Part shown: one piece after another, positions 7,201-16,589 of the stretch
Layout: every line of letters begins with the position of its first letter
How positions within the stretch are numbered: position 1 is the first letter of the stretch
Assembly (NCBI GenBank): GCA_028565635.1
Contig: JAOXYB010023358.1
Span: forward strand, 1 to 16,589
DNA: 16,589 nucleotides
Direction of reading: 5' to 3'
Source of the DNA: Phoronis ovalis
Lineage: Eukaryota; Phoronida; Phoronidae
The notes under the pieces: model-generated
The model's input: only the letters and a program-made list of their open reading frames with translations
What the model was told of the DNA's origin: nothing
The model's database searches: none
Translations under genes and position numbers: made by a program

Positions 7201-10119
7201 CACAACTGTGGCAGAATTCCATGTTATAACTAACTAAACATACACTTTGTCCACGGGCAACATGCTTAAATAACTAATTAAATGCAAAAGCTTTGGTAGC
7301 AATCAGCGTATCCGATGTTGTAATCATGTATGATTCACGATGGTGTACTGAGAAATGTGTGATTGACCCCACACACCATGCGAACTAAATTGTCTTGGTA
7401 TTGCTTTTAAGCTGTGTTTCTTCACGTTTGAATTACAGAAGGAATGAGAACATTTGGAAATCGCTTCTGGTAACAATATAATTATGTATTCGAGAAAAGG
7501 CATCAACTAAATATCAAATATCAGAACTGTTTCTTTGTCCTGCTTACAAAATCAAAAACACTATACATAAGTACAATTGAGTAAGAAAGAAAAATGTTTT
7601 GAAAGTTACCTATCTTTATTTTTTTGTTTCGGTAATTCATACTGATATGGTACTAATAATTCTTTTCCAGTCCTTTTTACAGCACTAATCATTAAACCTG
7701 CTTTATAATTTTTCCACATAATATTCTCGTAACCCATAATTTGAAGATGCTCATCAGTTGGAAATTTTTGCTGGTTCTCTTTTACCAGTTGAATCACTGA
7801 ATGCTCATGTCCAAGAATTTCAAACTGCGACCTAAAAATACGAACAAATACACATATTTACAAAGGCGTCTACACCTTTTTTTATTGAAATGCATTCTTG
7901 CCTCTGGGGACTCAAGTAAAAAGTATCGAAAATACAAGACTTACTTGTGAAGTTTATAGCACACTACACTTCCTTGAGTAATGATTGAGCAATGACTTTG
8001 TGAACCTGATAAAACGCATTCTTCAAGACATATGTCACCTATAAGAGACCAGATATTAATCCTATTAATTAAATCCCAACAAAAGTAATCCCATTTTAGG
8101 AGAAACGCGAGAAAAATCAGAGCATGATATCTTATCTACAGATTTATGCTAATACTGAAGGAAATCGCTTACAATCCTTTTACAGTCTATCGAAAATACG
8201 TTTGTAGGAAATTTTTCACAAAAATGCGAGAGTAAAATGGAAAGAAAATAATCTCATAATAGGCGAGACTGAGAGTATTACATATAGTTATAGGAGGTAT
8301 TCGTAAATCAGCCATAAAGAACTACATGTACTCTAATTTTCTGGTAGTATCTGATTTTCTGTTATATCGCAGTCCCTCCTCACCTGGCTGTAAGGTACCA
8401 AGATTAAAGAGAACAGTTGTATCATGTTCTGGTATGAAGACTTTTCTAACAAACTGGCATTTTCCTAAAAAAGCATAAACATATTCCTTTTTCTTTCAGC
8501 GCATGCACTGTTTATGTGGAATTCAATGACGATTTAATAGAATTATAGTTCTGAAAATATATGATCAACCAGTTTACAGTGCAGTGAGGTAACAGATACA
8601 TGCAGCTATAAGTGAACTACTGTCGATCTTTTCTTACATGTCCACTTAATATATGATAAACAGTTTAAAAACAATTAATATAAAGAGGCTTTGAAATGTG
8701 TCTCTTACCTGAAACAACAATATAGAGCCATTCTGAGATCAAACCTTGCTGCATGATTATGCTGTTCGTAGGAAATGGCTGAAAAATAAAGCTTTTAATT
8801 TGTAAATATTTATGTTACCCTTTGATGAGCACTGCCAATTTAAGCAGAAAAGAGACTCTTGTGTATATAATAATATAAGCAGTGTTTCAAAAATACCTGT
8901 TTTAGCATCGACTTAATGATATTTTCTTTCTCCAATCCCGTTAATGATGATAACACACATTTTTCCGCCCTTAAAAATCTTCTTTTCTCTTCAGCTAGTT
9001 CTCCTTCAACAGTGGTTAAAATACGATGAAATTTATCTCGATCTATTCGGAGTAATTCTGATGGCTCCTTTGTATACAAAGTGGCTGGAGATGCCAAATC
9101 TCGATTTCTTCCTTCAGCTGATACTAATCCTAAGTACTCTTCTGCAATAGAAAACCAATGGTACCGCACGTAATGCATGTATAAATACTTACGTCCGATG
9201 ACTTGTTCTCATAATAAATAACAAACTTTATTCTTACTTATGTTCTGATTGAGGGAATCGAGCAACATCAACAATGTAGGGTTGGTCATCAGCTCCTGAA
9301 CCAGAAAGAACATTACATATCGCATTTTTGTACGTACATACGTCTTTTCCTTTTAATACCTACTTTCATTAGTGAGCTGACCCATCTTTAGGATAATCAT
9401 TTTATTCTACAGTTAACAAATGTCATTTTTAATCAAATATTAATGTGATTCTTGCCAATCAACAAGAACTCATATTTTCCCTTTTTTTCTGAAAATTCAC
9501 CATAAAAACATGGTGTTGGTAAAAATGATATTGTGAAACGGGTTGGGCATTTTTACCAGAGGACGATATGTTAAGGCAATGAGAATGTCAATTGCGTCCT
9601 TATGCAATATCACTAGTCGATTAATTACACTATACCTGGGCCATGGGTGTAAATTACATTTTCTTCATACACTTGTACTGCGTCTTTAACCAAAGAGTCG
9701 TAAGTCGCTTCAACCACACCGTGAAGTACATAGTAACAGGACATTGAATTTTCGTGTCGTTGCTTAGTAATATATTCATATTGACCATAACACTCAAATG
9801 TGGTAACTAATGCTAAACAATCTTTTACATGATCTAATCCTTTGTGAATTAACTTTAACCCTTCTGTAACACTTCTCATTGCTCGAACTTCATTTTTTGA
9901 CATTTTTGGGCTTTTTTGTGAGAGTCTGCATTTAGTGCCTTTCTCCATAATCTGCATTGCTTCATGTGTAAGATAGACGGCATCATGTTTCGAAAAAAGA
10001 CGTTTGTTGAATACGGGAGGTTGATCATTTTGTGCTAATTTCTCCGCCTCGGCTTCCCTAGCTTTTTTAGTTGCATCGTTAAATCTGGCGTGTTGTGTCA
10101 GCTTTGCTAAAGAGAACAT
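4268..10119 (-). CDS. Cyclic-nucleotide-binding domain protein, CNBD2/CRIS-like (12 exons)
   Basis: Exons on the minus strand, in transcript order: 10119-9636, 9141-8897, 8778-8709, 8464-8384, 8038-7945, 7831-7610, 7179-7091, 6158-6043, 5830-5708, 5175-5078, 4934-4784 and 4396-4268. Each junction has a usable donor and acceptor, and all phases agree, giving 633 residues and a TGA. Residues about 101-205 and 244-330 form two CNB folds: YYVLHG and ELLRIDRDKF in the first, QQGLISEWLYIVVSG in the second. A basic helical stretch (RRKLKKAREQK) follows near residue 570. Two CNB folds with no kinase or channel domain fit CNBD2, a cAMP-binding sperm protein in mammals; the exact orthology is inferred. 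The ATG at 10119 was chosen because an in-frame TAA lies just upstream. The C-terminus may differ: the donor ACT|GTAAGG at 4289 could splice past the TGA. Confidence 0.85.
5190..5519. mobile_element. 330-bp MITE with 8-bp target-site duplication
   Basis: The ends form an imperfect TIR of about 35-40 bp: left CCCGGGGGGCAGTCAGTATG, right (reverse complement) CCCAGGGGAGGCAGTCAATA. A perfect 8-bp duplication, TAAAATAT, flanks it at 5182-5189 and 5520-5527. The 8-bp duplication suggests hAT-like or P-like mobilisation. The interior has no coding capacity and contains several GGGTGTATTTTTTC-like subrepeats. It sits in the intron between exons 9 and 10 of the CNBD2-like gene, just before the acceptor at 5176. 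Confidence 0.9.
5240..5470. repeat. Subrepeats of 29-34 bp inside the MITE
   Basis: Units with a GGGTGTATTTTTTC-like start and a TCACTTCTTA-like end recur, with G-runs near 5359, 5388, 5422 and 5454. Some units can form small hairpins (for example TTTTTTCAAAAAAA). Degenerate copies precede them near 5248 and 5326. Confidence 0.7.
6159..7090 (-). other. Intron of the CNBD2-like gene; nothing else seen
   Basis: This AT-rich stretch lies between the exon ending at 7091 (donor GTAAGATT) and the exon starting at 6158 (acceptor GTTCTTTAG). I found no further exon, RNA gene or inverted-repeat element. Confidence 0.7.
7180..7609 (-). other. Intron of the CNBD2-like gene; nothing else seen
   Basis: The donor is AG|GTAACT after 7610 and the acceptor is TTTCATGCAG before 7179; the junction is phase 2. 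A 60-residue open frame inside shows no coding features. Confidence 0.7.
7945..8778 (-). other. CNB-B domain region (exons 3-5 of the CNBD2-like gene)
   Basis: Exons 8709-8778, 8384-8464 and 7945-8038 encode residues 244-325. The start (FPTNSIIMQQGLISEWLYIV) is the standard beta-strand entry of a CNB fold. The phosphate cassette reads GDICLEECVLSGSQSHCSII (residues 294-313). It keeps the acidic residue of the FGE position (E299), but serine or histidine stands where the phosphate-binding arginine is expected. The three exons join in phase 1 at both internal junctions. Confidence 0.75.
8039..8383 (-). other. Intron of the CNBD2-like gene; nothing else seen
   Basis: The donor is CCAG|GTGAGG after 8384 and the acceptor is CTCTTATAG before 8038; the junction is phase 1. 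No other feature is seen in it. Confidence 0.7.
8897..10119 (-). other. CNB-A domain region (exons 1-2 of the CNBD2-like gene)
   Basis: Exon 1 (9636-10119) gives an N-terminal basic helix (ATKKAREAEAEKLA) and the first beta strands of CNB-A. Exon 2 (8897-9141) gives the rest and the long helix toward CNB-B. They join in phase 1 as THGP|EEYLG. In canonical CNB pockets the phosphate cassette has FGE and a PRxAT-type arginine. Here the matching positions read YLGL (residues 164-167) and LASPAT (177-182), so both cyclic-nucleotide contacts look lost. The fold is clear, but ligand binding by this domain is doubtful. Confidence 0.75.
9142..9635 (-). other. First intron of the CNBD2-like gene, with a possible cryptic exon
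   Basis: The donor is CCAG|GTATAG after 9636 and the acceptor is TTTTCTATTGCAG before 9141. Direct joining gives an unbroken CNB fold, which supports this intron. Inside it, 9238-9295 looks like a 58-nt exon (acceptor TTTCTGGTTCAG, donor AA|GTAAGA). Its length is not a multiple of three, so including it shifts the frame. Confidence 0.7.
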
Positions 10120-10135
10120 TTTTGTTTAAATTATG

Positions 10136-10177
10136 TTTTATACAGATAATGTCCGTTTCCTATCATTACTGACGTAG
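10136..10177 (-). promoter_or_regulatory. Possible promoter elements upstream of the CNBD2-like gene
   Basis: Reading the minus strand, a TATAAAA string lies at 10142-10136, only about 17 bases before the ATG. A CRE-like core (TGACGTAG on the plus strand, 10170-10177) lies about 50 bases before the ATG. CREM-driven CRE sites are common in sperm genes of mammals, but these strings are short and the transcription start is unknown. Confidence 0.2.
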
Positions 10178-12946
10178 TTCGCATATGGATCTCGTAGTAG
10201 CAAAAGCCTCGAAAAATGTAAAATATATCAATTAAATATCACAGGAACTAAAAATTTAACATCAAAGCTATATTAATTTGTACGTTATACGTTGCAAATA
10301 AGATAGTCAATATTCGTATTCTACTATAATTAGTAAAATAACCACATTGAGATAATTATGCGGCTTGAAAATATACTAATTTAACACAGACAGGATGCAT
10401 TTTCTCGGTTTCGGGTATATTTTTTAATTAAAGTGTGCATATTACAAGAGATCGTTAAAAATGATTGCTACTAATAAATATGTATTGATTGAATGTTTTA
10501 CAAATTCCAGAATTAGAAAACATAACTGTTAGTTACAGGTGCTCGAGATTGCCATGCCAATAAATGTTGTTACCAGTTAAAAGATCTTCAGTGAATCGCA
10601 TTAGAGACGGAAGTCATATTATTAAGGTCTCCATATTTTTATTACAAAACGTCTTTTTACAACACAGCAATTCTTATAAGTGCGCCACCACAGCTGTTGA
10701 TTAAAATTATTAAACGAAGTTTTTTTTATAGAAAATAGTTTCGAAACTAACAAATATCGGGTAGAAAAGTAAGCATCCGAATGTATTTATCAACAACAGG
10801 AATGAAACTTACCCACACCACCACCTTTGCTGCCAATCACGGTGATGAATCGTCAATTCATATAGTCCACACAATAATACAAATAGTATACATATATATT
10901 CTATCTTTTTTTACTAAACTATATTCTTGATGAACAGTGCATAATGACAAACTTTATATCGTAAAGGAGTCAAAAAAATTGTTTAAAGCAAACGGTTTCA
11001 GTTTATTTAACACAGGTATTGAGCGGAGTATTCAAGATTGTTCTGGTCATCGTATTAATTGAAAATTTCCGCATGCGTTCAAATAACTTAAATTGTATGT
11101 GATTGATACAAATTAACATTGTTCCCAGGAGAAAATACTGTTGTCACGTTATGTGTGGAATGAGTACGAAAGAATTAATTTGTCACCTGGCAACCCATTT
11201 TATCAATTATTATATAATTTAATACAACTACACATGTATAGCTACATCTTATCATAAAATCGACAGGAAAATCGGCATGTAAATATACAGTTGATTATAG
11301 TTATGGGACAATTATTTCAGGCCAGCTGAAGAATGAGCTACTCTACACAAATCATCAACTGTATTCCACAGTATCTTTTTTATTAAAATGTTCATAAAAT
11401 GTAAATAAAACGTCTCATGTCCGAGTTTTCAGCACTCCTCTCCTAAACGTTATAACCACTAATTTTTGATACTTTCATCAGGATGTTCCGAATTTCGAGC
11501 AATACAAAATTGCCGTTATTTTTTGCCTGTTATACAACAGAGTAAAAATGCGAGCACGATGGCTAAAAACTAGTCCAAATGCAAAAACAGTTTGCATAAT
11601 GTTATAATTATTCGCGTCTTCTTGAACGATAGACGCTAAACGTTAGATATCATTTTTTTTACAGTCATGTGCCACCTGGACAATGGCAGGGAACATATTT
11701 TAAAATATTGTATAGTGTATCTATAATTAAGAATTAAAAAACGCATGAAATATGCTGTAATCCTAAACATTCTGATAAAAACTACATCTAGTGTTTGTTA
11801 TTATAGAACATTAAAAATTCAGTCATAATAGAACCATACAAATTAAATTATGTTACAAAATAGTTATCTGCGCTATAAAATCATTGAATGAATTATATTT
11901 CAGTAGGATAGGCGAAATGGTACAAGTGAGAAATTACCCGACCCTAAAACAAAAACAACCACAGAATTTCGTGTTACACTGTATGGTGATAGTTAAGTGA
12001 CAGAAATCATCAATCTGAAGTACAATACTTTAATCTGAAATTATCAATATATTATTTATGAGTTACAATTATATAAGTTAACAACTCTTCCATACAAAAT
12101 TCTTACAGACAAATTAATTAAACTTAGAACACAGCTACACCATGGAGTACACCTGAATGTTGCTATAAAAGCTTATGCAGCAAATAATAAAATACAGAAA
12201 AATCAAATATGCATCATTTACTGGAATAGATATCTGGAGGCCTTAAAATCTCACTGAATACAAACCTCTTTTTTGTTTTCAGAATTTGAAAGTTTCATTT
12301 ATACATACACTGCACATGTGTAACTACTCTGTGGACAAGATGTTAATTTGAACTATAATGATTATTCTAGCCAGATACAATAATGTTGGCCGTCAACCAT
12401 ATTATTCTACATATATTATATGTTGCTGTAAATTCTAAGTTAATGTACTAGTAAAGCTAAATGTAACCTTATGTTGGTACCATCTAATACATTATCCACC
12501 GTTGTGATGTCATGTCCCTCCTAGAAACAATAAATAATACACAGTTTGTACAAGTGTACTTAGTTTTTTTTTACATATTGCATTTATCAAATTCAGATAT
12601 AATGAAAACAAAATGAAATTTACTGTAAAATTCTTTTCATTGTTTTAACTATTTCGTTTTCTATCACAAATTGATTGTGAGTCAAGTGGCTTCCTCTGTT
12701 GGGTCTTATAAAAACCCTCTCAAAATAATGCTTAATAAATGTTTGCACAAGTAAAAATAAAATCAGACTTATACACACTACTACCCATTTGAAAAATCTG
12801 ACATGTAGAAAAGTATACAGTGGATTATGAATACTTTGGCTTTCTTCTCCAAGTGGCATACACATTCATATCAAAAATAGCATGTAAGTACATTTGCCAA
12901 GTGCACAAATGCAGCGGTTGTGTTTCGTAGGAAAACTATTTTGATA
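10178..12946. other. Intergenic stretch; no supported gene
   Basis: About 2.8 kb of AT-rich DNA lies between the 5' end of the CNBD2-like gene and the 3' region of RER1. The one splice-like site I note is a strong minus-strand donor (GTGTGG|GTAAGT) at 10812, which could end an untranslated leader exon of the CNBD2-like gene. Short plus-strand acceptor-like strings have no coding frame beside them. No tRNA or other RNA gene was recognised. Confidence 0.6.
12620..12865 (-). CDS. Short open frame (81 residues) in the RER1 3' region, doubtful
   Basis: The frame starts MCMPLGEESQ and contains one hydrophobic stretch of about 20 residues (around FFKWVVVCISLILFLLVQTF), followed by a basic C-terminal part. 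It lies about 240 bp beyond the RER1 stop on the same strand, with a TGA just before its ATG. I recognise no family. In DNA this AT-rich, an 81-codon frame with a hydrophobic stretch can arise by chance, so it is most likely 3' UTR or spacer. Confidence 0.15.
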   Translation of the reverse strand: MCMPLGEESQSIHNPLYTFLHVRFFKWVVVCISLILFLLVQTFIKHYFERVFIRPNRGSHLTHNQFVIENEIVKTMKRILQ

Positions 12947-12952
12947 TTTATT
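12947..12952 (-). other. Candidate poly(A) signal for RER1
   Basis: AATAAA on the minus strand lies about 155 nt beyond the RER1 stop codon. It is the first canonical hexamer after the stop. The signal is short and the DNA is AT-rich, so support is modest. Confidence 0.35.
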
Positions 12953-13107
12953 TGAAATATGGTGTAGCCTCATTTGAAAGCTAGTCAAGAAAGTGTTGCA
13001 GAAATCATTGTCTAACAACAACAATAAATACAGTCAATACAAATACAGTCAATATACATTGCTTTACACAACACCACTGAAACATAAAGTCCTATTTCGT
13101 AGTGGTG

Positions 13108-15618
13108 TTAATGTGTTACAACTTTACCATTGTCTTCTTTGCCTTTGTATTTTGTTTTTCCGTGTGTAAATGGTATGTATCTATATTTTATCATATGCTG
13201 AAAGAAAAATGTGCACATGATAAGAATATTTTACTCTTTGTTTCCATGTGTATCAGAATGATACGCCTGCTCATCAGATTGGTTTTTAAATATTTTTCTT
13301 TTTAACATCAAACTTCTTTAACTTGATCTGCCCAGGATATTTAAACAGGTTTTCAATGATATGGATAATACATTACAAATAGTTAACATTTCAGCTATAC
13401 AATGCACATAAAATATAAAGGCTACCGTGTAGTAGATTTCATTCACTCACCTTTATTTGTCTTTTCATTGTGACTGTGAATAGGATGATGAAGTACATAA
13501 CAAGTATAGGCCAGAAGACAGGGACATTAAACACCTCAAAAAATGTGCAAAATATGGCAACCACAAAAGCTTTTGTTGCAGAATACCTGTAATGAAAAAT
13601 GAATACAAGTACAATAATAGCAGTGGTTTTATATGTTATCAGACACATTGGGAATCTAGTCTCTGATTGCTTATAATAGACTGCTATAAGAAACTTATCA
13701 TTCACGTGATATGAACACAAGCAAAATATAGTAAGTTATGCCCATAAACATGGCAAGGTATTTGTGTATTAGCTAATCAGTTTACCAGATGACTTGCCAA
13801 TGTATGCTTAAATCCTTGTAACCTAAACTCAAGGATGAAAATATCTTTTTTAGAAGCACACTTTATGCAGGAAATTCAAGCAAAATGACTCACAAGTATT
13901 ATACAGTAAGGTATCAAAAAGGCACTTTTGTGATTTTTTTAAAGTTTAACTTTGAAATAGAAAAGACACAAAATTTCTCTAGGAGTAATTACAATTTCAA
14001 TTTGTGCGCGTGTAAGTTGTTGTCGATGACCTTAATTTCGGAATAATTCAAATAGTTTTAAATTATGTAATTGCAGAAAATATAATCTTGATAGAAGACT
14101 CTGAAGCCATTGTCAAGGTATCTAAAAAGTTGGCACTTTGCATTTTGTTTTTAGGCATTGTAATGACTTAGTGCGACTCGTGCTTATTTTACCTTTCTTA
14201 TGCGTTTTATTTATCATAAATACTGTTTAAAACTCCAGCTGTCAATGCATTAAGTGCCAGTTTTATCCATACTGCCAGCTTTTTTGATACCTTCTTGTAA
14301 GAGATGTAAGTTTTATACCAACACAACTACATTATAAATTTAAAACACACATATTTGCTGTGGTGAGAAACAGCTTACAACACAAGACATTACAGTACTA
14401 ACCAAAATTTAAACTCTGGCAACCTTCTCATAAATGGTCTAAATTCTTCATTAACTTTTGTAGGAAGCGATGGTCCATCATCTGAAATTATTACAGACAT
14501 TACAAGAAATCTTTATCCCAGCCATACCAGCATAAAAATACAGGGCGCATACAATTACACTAAAATACTGAAAAATGATTGTAAGAATGCCATAGAAAAG
14601 TTTTTTGAAAACTGGTGCAATTCAGTAAAATAGTACTCCAGCAATTCATATACATCATAGATGTATATTTATAAAATTTTTCAAATCATGGAAGTGCTTT
14701 CATTTTTTAAGTTCCAGCTTTTGATTATTATGTGTGAGTTACATTTTACACTATAGGCCGATGGGCTCTATTGGGTACAATACAATATCACTGTTACTGT
14801 ATTAAGAAATATTTGGCTTGCAAATGCCCTTGATTGCAATTAGCAAATTATCTACTATTTTCTACCTCACCTGCTTCATCCAACTCTTGTAAAGCTGGGT
14901 CTATCTTAGGTGATAAGAACAATATAAGCAGGTTTAGCAGGTATATGCCTACAGCATAAGTTACGATATGAAAGCCCTGAAAGACAAAACAACAAAAATA
15001 AGTACTTAGAGTAAAACAAAATGTGCATACATTAATATTATTTTAACAACCTGCCCCTTATAAGAGCACTGACATATGTTTAATTTTTTTCTTTGGGGTA
15101 GTAGGAGGGAGGATACATAAGTTCGGGTGTGGGTGAAGACTATAAGCATTTACATTTGCATATACCCAGGAAAATAAATGTGAAATTGAGTCTCTTTATG
15201 ACATCGAGAAATAATGAGAAAAAGCTATAATATTTTCTATCATGCAAAACTGTTACAGTATTTATTTGCCATGCAAGATTAGATTTGTTTACAAACAGAA
15301 ACAACAATATTTCTAAAACTGTACTGTTTCATCAATATCTGTTGCTGCTTTTTGGATTTTGCCTTTATTTCTTCTTATTCAAGCCCTGAGATTCAAGCAT
15401 TGACGAAAAACTTATAGATGATTCTTTCAGACATTTAGACTCAAGAGCTAGGATTTCAAGAGATAAAGTCAAGAATGGAATTAATGTTTTTAATATTAGA
15501 AAAGAAGTTTTACCTGTACTAAGTATACTCTAACCATATAAAATATGAACAAGCATAACCAAATGATCCACCTTACTGCTGGGTGTGGCGTTGACTTATC
15601 CAGTAAGTTTTGATGGAT
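13108..15618 (-). CDS. RER1: RER1, ER/Golgi retrieval receptor (5' end outside window)
   Basis: Exons in transcript order: 15618-15514, 14976-14871, 14481-14403, 13586-13451 and 13197-13108 (TAA). Phases run 0, 0, 1, 2, 0 and give 171 residues that align with human RER1 from about residue 28 to the end. Recognised family blocks are [74 protein letters not shown] and [14 protein letters not shown]. Four membrane segments are evident: about [51 protein letters not shown] and [18 protein letters not shown]1 is a cis-Golgi membrane protein that returns ER proteins and unassembled subunits to the ER in COPI vesicles. The C-terminus ([12 protein letters not shown]) is close in length to the family but differs from the usual end. 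The first about 27 residues (the FFTRLGQ region) were not found before 16589, so that exon lies off the right edge. Confidence 0.97.
13587..14402 (-). other. RER1 intron; nothing else seen
   Basis: The donor is TTTTG|GTTAGT after 14403 and the acceptor is TTTCATTACAG before 13586. The junction rebuilds the tryptophan codon of FKFW. No repeat or extra exon was recognised. Confidence 0.8.
14482..14870 (-). other. RER1 intron; nothing else seen
   Basis: The donor is GAAGCAG|GTGAGG after 14871 and the acceptor is AATTTCAG before 14481; the junction rebuilds an aspartate codon. No other feature is seen. Confidence 0.8.
14977..15513 (-). other. RER1 intron; nothing else seen
   Basis: The donor is GTACAG|GTAAAA after 15514 and the acceptor is GTCTTTCAG before 14976; the junction is phase 0 (VQ|GF). 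No other feature is seen. Confidence 0.8.
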
Positions 15619-16589
15619 CTGTAAGTAAATTTTATAATTTACAAATCAAACAAAAAAACTTTAAATTTGGCAATTATAATATTAGTTAGATGAAATGTAC
15701 ATTCATTAACAAATGCCAAACACTTATATTTATGGTGGCTAGAGCTGGTTGGGATTAGTTATTTGTACTTTACACTTTGAATCAAATTTTAGGTAGTTTA
15801 ATGAAAAAATGACTAACAAAGTATAAACATAAAGATTATGAAAATTTACTTTACTTATCTGTCACATGATTACGTAATCAGTGAGGAAGCCATTCTGGGT
15901 AAAGACTCATGTTTTTAAAAATGTAAACTTCAAAAAATACAAGTTCAACACCTCCGTAGTTACTAAGTTGAAACTTGGCCAAAATTAACTTCAAATAGAT
16001 ATTTCCAAAAGTATTTCTTGGATTTTTAAAATTTTGTGTCATTTAATAATTATCGCTTTTTGTCAAAATTCAACGGCCAGATATTTTAGCTTAGTATCTG
16101 CCAAGGAAGTTTATTTTTGAAAAATATGAGTTTACCCAAAAATGCCTCCCTTACTGATTACATAATCATGTGATAGATAAGTAAAGTGATTTTTTCATAA
16201 TTCTTAAGTTAATACGTTTCCAAAAATGTATACTTTTATTAGTCTATATTTTCACTAAACTGCCCAAAATTTGATGAAAAGTGTGCAGTATGAATAACTA
16301 GTCTCGCCAAGTTAAACAGTTAAAAAAAGCATGTTGCGACAGATTATATATTTAAGAAAATTATGAATTAGACTTTTCAAAATATCTTACAGAACATTCA
16401 AAATTCATAAAATGCTGTTTTTGATGTTATGAGACAACTGCCATTTCCTTACGCAAGTAACTTAAGGCAGGTGTTTACCACGTTTTGCCAGGGGTGGCGC
16501 TGCGAAACTGTTTTTTTTCGATATTTCTAAATAAATAACAATGTTATATTTCTCATTTTAATGTATGTTTGTTAAGAATTTTATGACCT
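15619..16589 (-). other. RER1 5' intron (partial), holding a foldback repeat
   Basis: The acceptor is ACTTACAG before 15618. The rest of the window reads as intron. I searched for an upstream exon encoding the conserved FFTRLGQ segment with a phase-0 donor and found none. The foldback repeat at 15831-16205 is the only recognised feature. Confidence 0.6.
15831..16205. mobile_element. Foldback / MITE-like inverted repeat, ~375 bp
   Basis: The left arm starts near AAGATTATGAAAA and continues ACTTTACTTATCTGTCACAT. The right arm, in reverse complement, starts AAGAATTATGAAAAA and continues ACTTTACTTATCTATCACAT. Pairing is strong for about 100 bp per arm and weaker to about 150 bp, around a short loop. 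No coding capacity and no clear target duplication are seen. Each arm contains a TGATTAYRTAATCA palindrome. Confidence 0.8.

Noticed and set aside
8944-9150. Plus-strand open frame of 68 residues
   Set aside because: It is antisense to the CNB-A exon at 8897-9141.
9238-9295. Treating the 58-nt segment as a constitutive exon
   Set aside because: It breaks the frame into the CNB-A core, while direct joining of 9636 to 9141 gives a continuous fold.
10106-10119. Acceptor-like TTCTCTTTAG overlapping the start codon of the CNBD2-like gene
   Set aside because: Using it would delete the ATG, and the only upstream donor I found (10812) brings no in-frame start. The ATG at 10119 is kept, with this as an open alternative.
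10811-10850. Walker-A-like string GSKGGGVGK on the minus strand
   Set aside because: The frame has a TGA just upstream with no ATG in between, and the string crosses a strong GTAAGT donor, so it is chance.
11640-11960. Plus-strand acceptor-like strings (TTTTTTTTTACAG, ATATTTCAG)
   Set aside because: No open coding segment with a proper donor follows them; a 26-bp micro-exon reading is unsupported.
13102-13305. Plus-strand open frame of 67 residues
   Set aside because: It lies antisense to the last RER1 exon and its intron; RER1 identity on the other strand is decisive.
1-16589. CRISPR arrays, bacterial operons, tRNA genes
   Set aside because: No spaced direct-repeat arrays, ribosome binding sites or cloverleaf-like sequences were recognised. 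The gene structure is eukaryotic.

Overview
This is an AT-rich eukaryotic (animal) window. Its two recognisable genes are both on the minus strand and are broken into many short exons with GT-AG introns. It also carries a 5S rRNA-derived repeat, several non-coding terminal-inverted-repeat DNA elements and a (CATA)n microsatellite. I see no bacterial or viral genes. The RER1 protein and the repeat types fit an invertebrate metazoan, possibly a lophotrochozoan, but the species cannot be fixed from sequence alone.

Layout, left to right. 1-378: the 3' half of a 5S rRNA sequence fused to a non-coding body and ended by a (CATA)n tail, which looks like a 5S-headed SINE. 511-586: a 29-bp tandem repeat. 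812-922 and about 2229-2315: two candidate minus-strand coding exons separated by a hAT-like non-autonomous element (1245-2089). 2625-4059: a 1.4-kb element with terminal inverted repeats of about 360-380 bp. 4268-10119: a minus-strand gene of at least 12 exons. I reconstructed it by following splice sites and reading phase, and it gives a 633-residue protein with two cyclic-nucleotide-binding (CNB) folds, most like the CNBD2/CRIS family. 5190-5519: a MITE with an 8-bp target duplication, inserted beside one of that gene's splice acceptors. 10120-13107: an intergenic stretch with no gene that I can support. 13108-15618: RER1, minus strand, five exons, complete from about residue 28 of the family to the stop; its first coding exon(s) lie beyond the right edge. 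15831-16205: a foldback repeat in the RER1 5' intron.

The two genes run head to tail (RER1 upstream, the CNB gene downstream). Nothing shows that they work together: RER1 is a Golgi/ER retrieval receptor, and CNBD2-type proteins are known from sperm. The most useful observations concern gene structure. A MITE terminus appears to supply the branch point and pyrimidine tract of one intron. Another intron uses a GC-AG boundary. The C-terminus of the CNB gene is ambiguous: it either stops at 4268 or splices from 4289 through two transposon-laden introns toward the left edge. I found no clear new molecular system.
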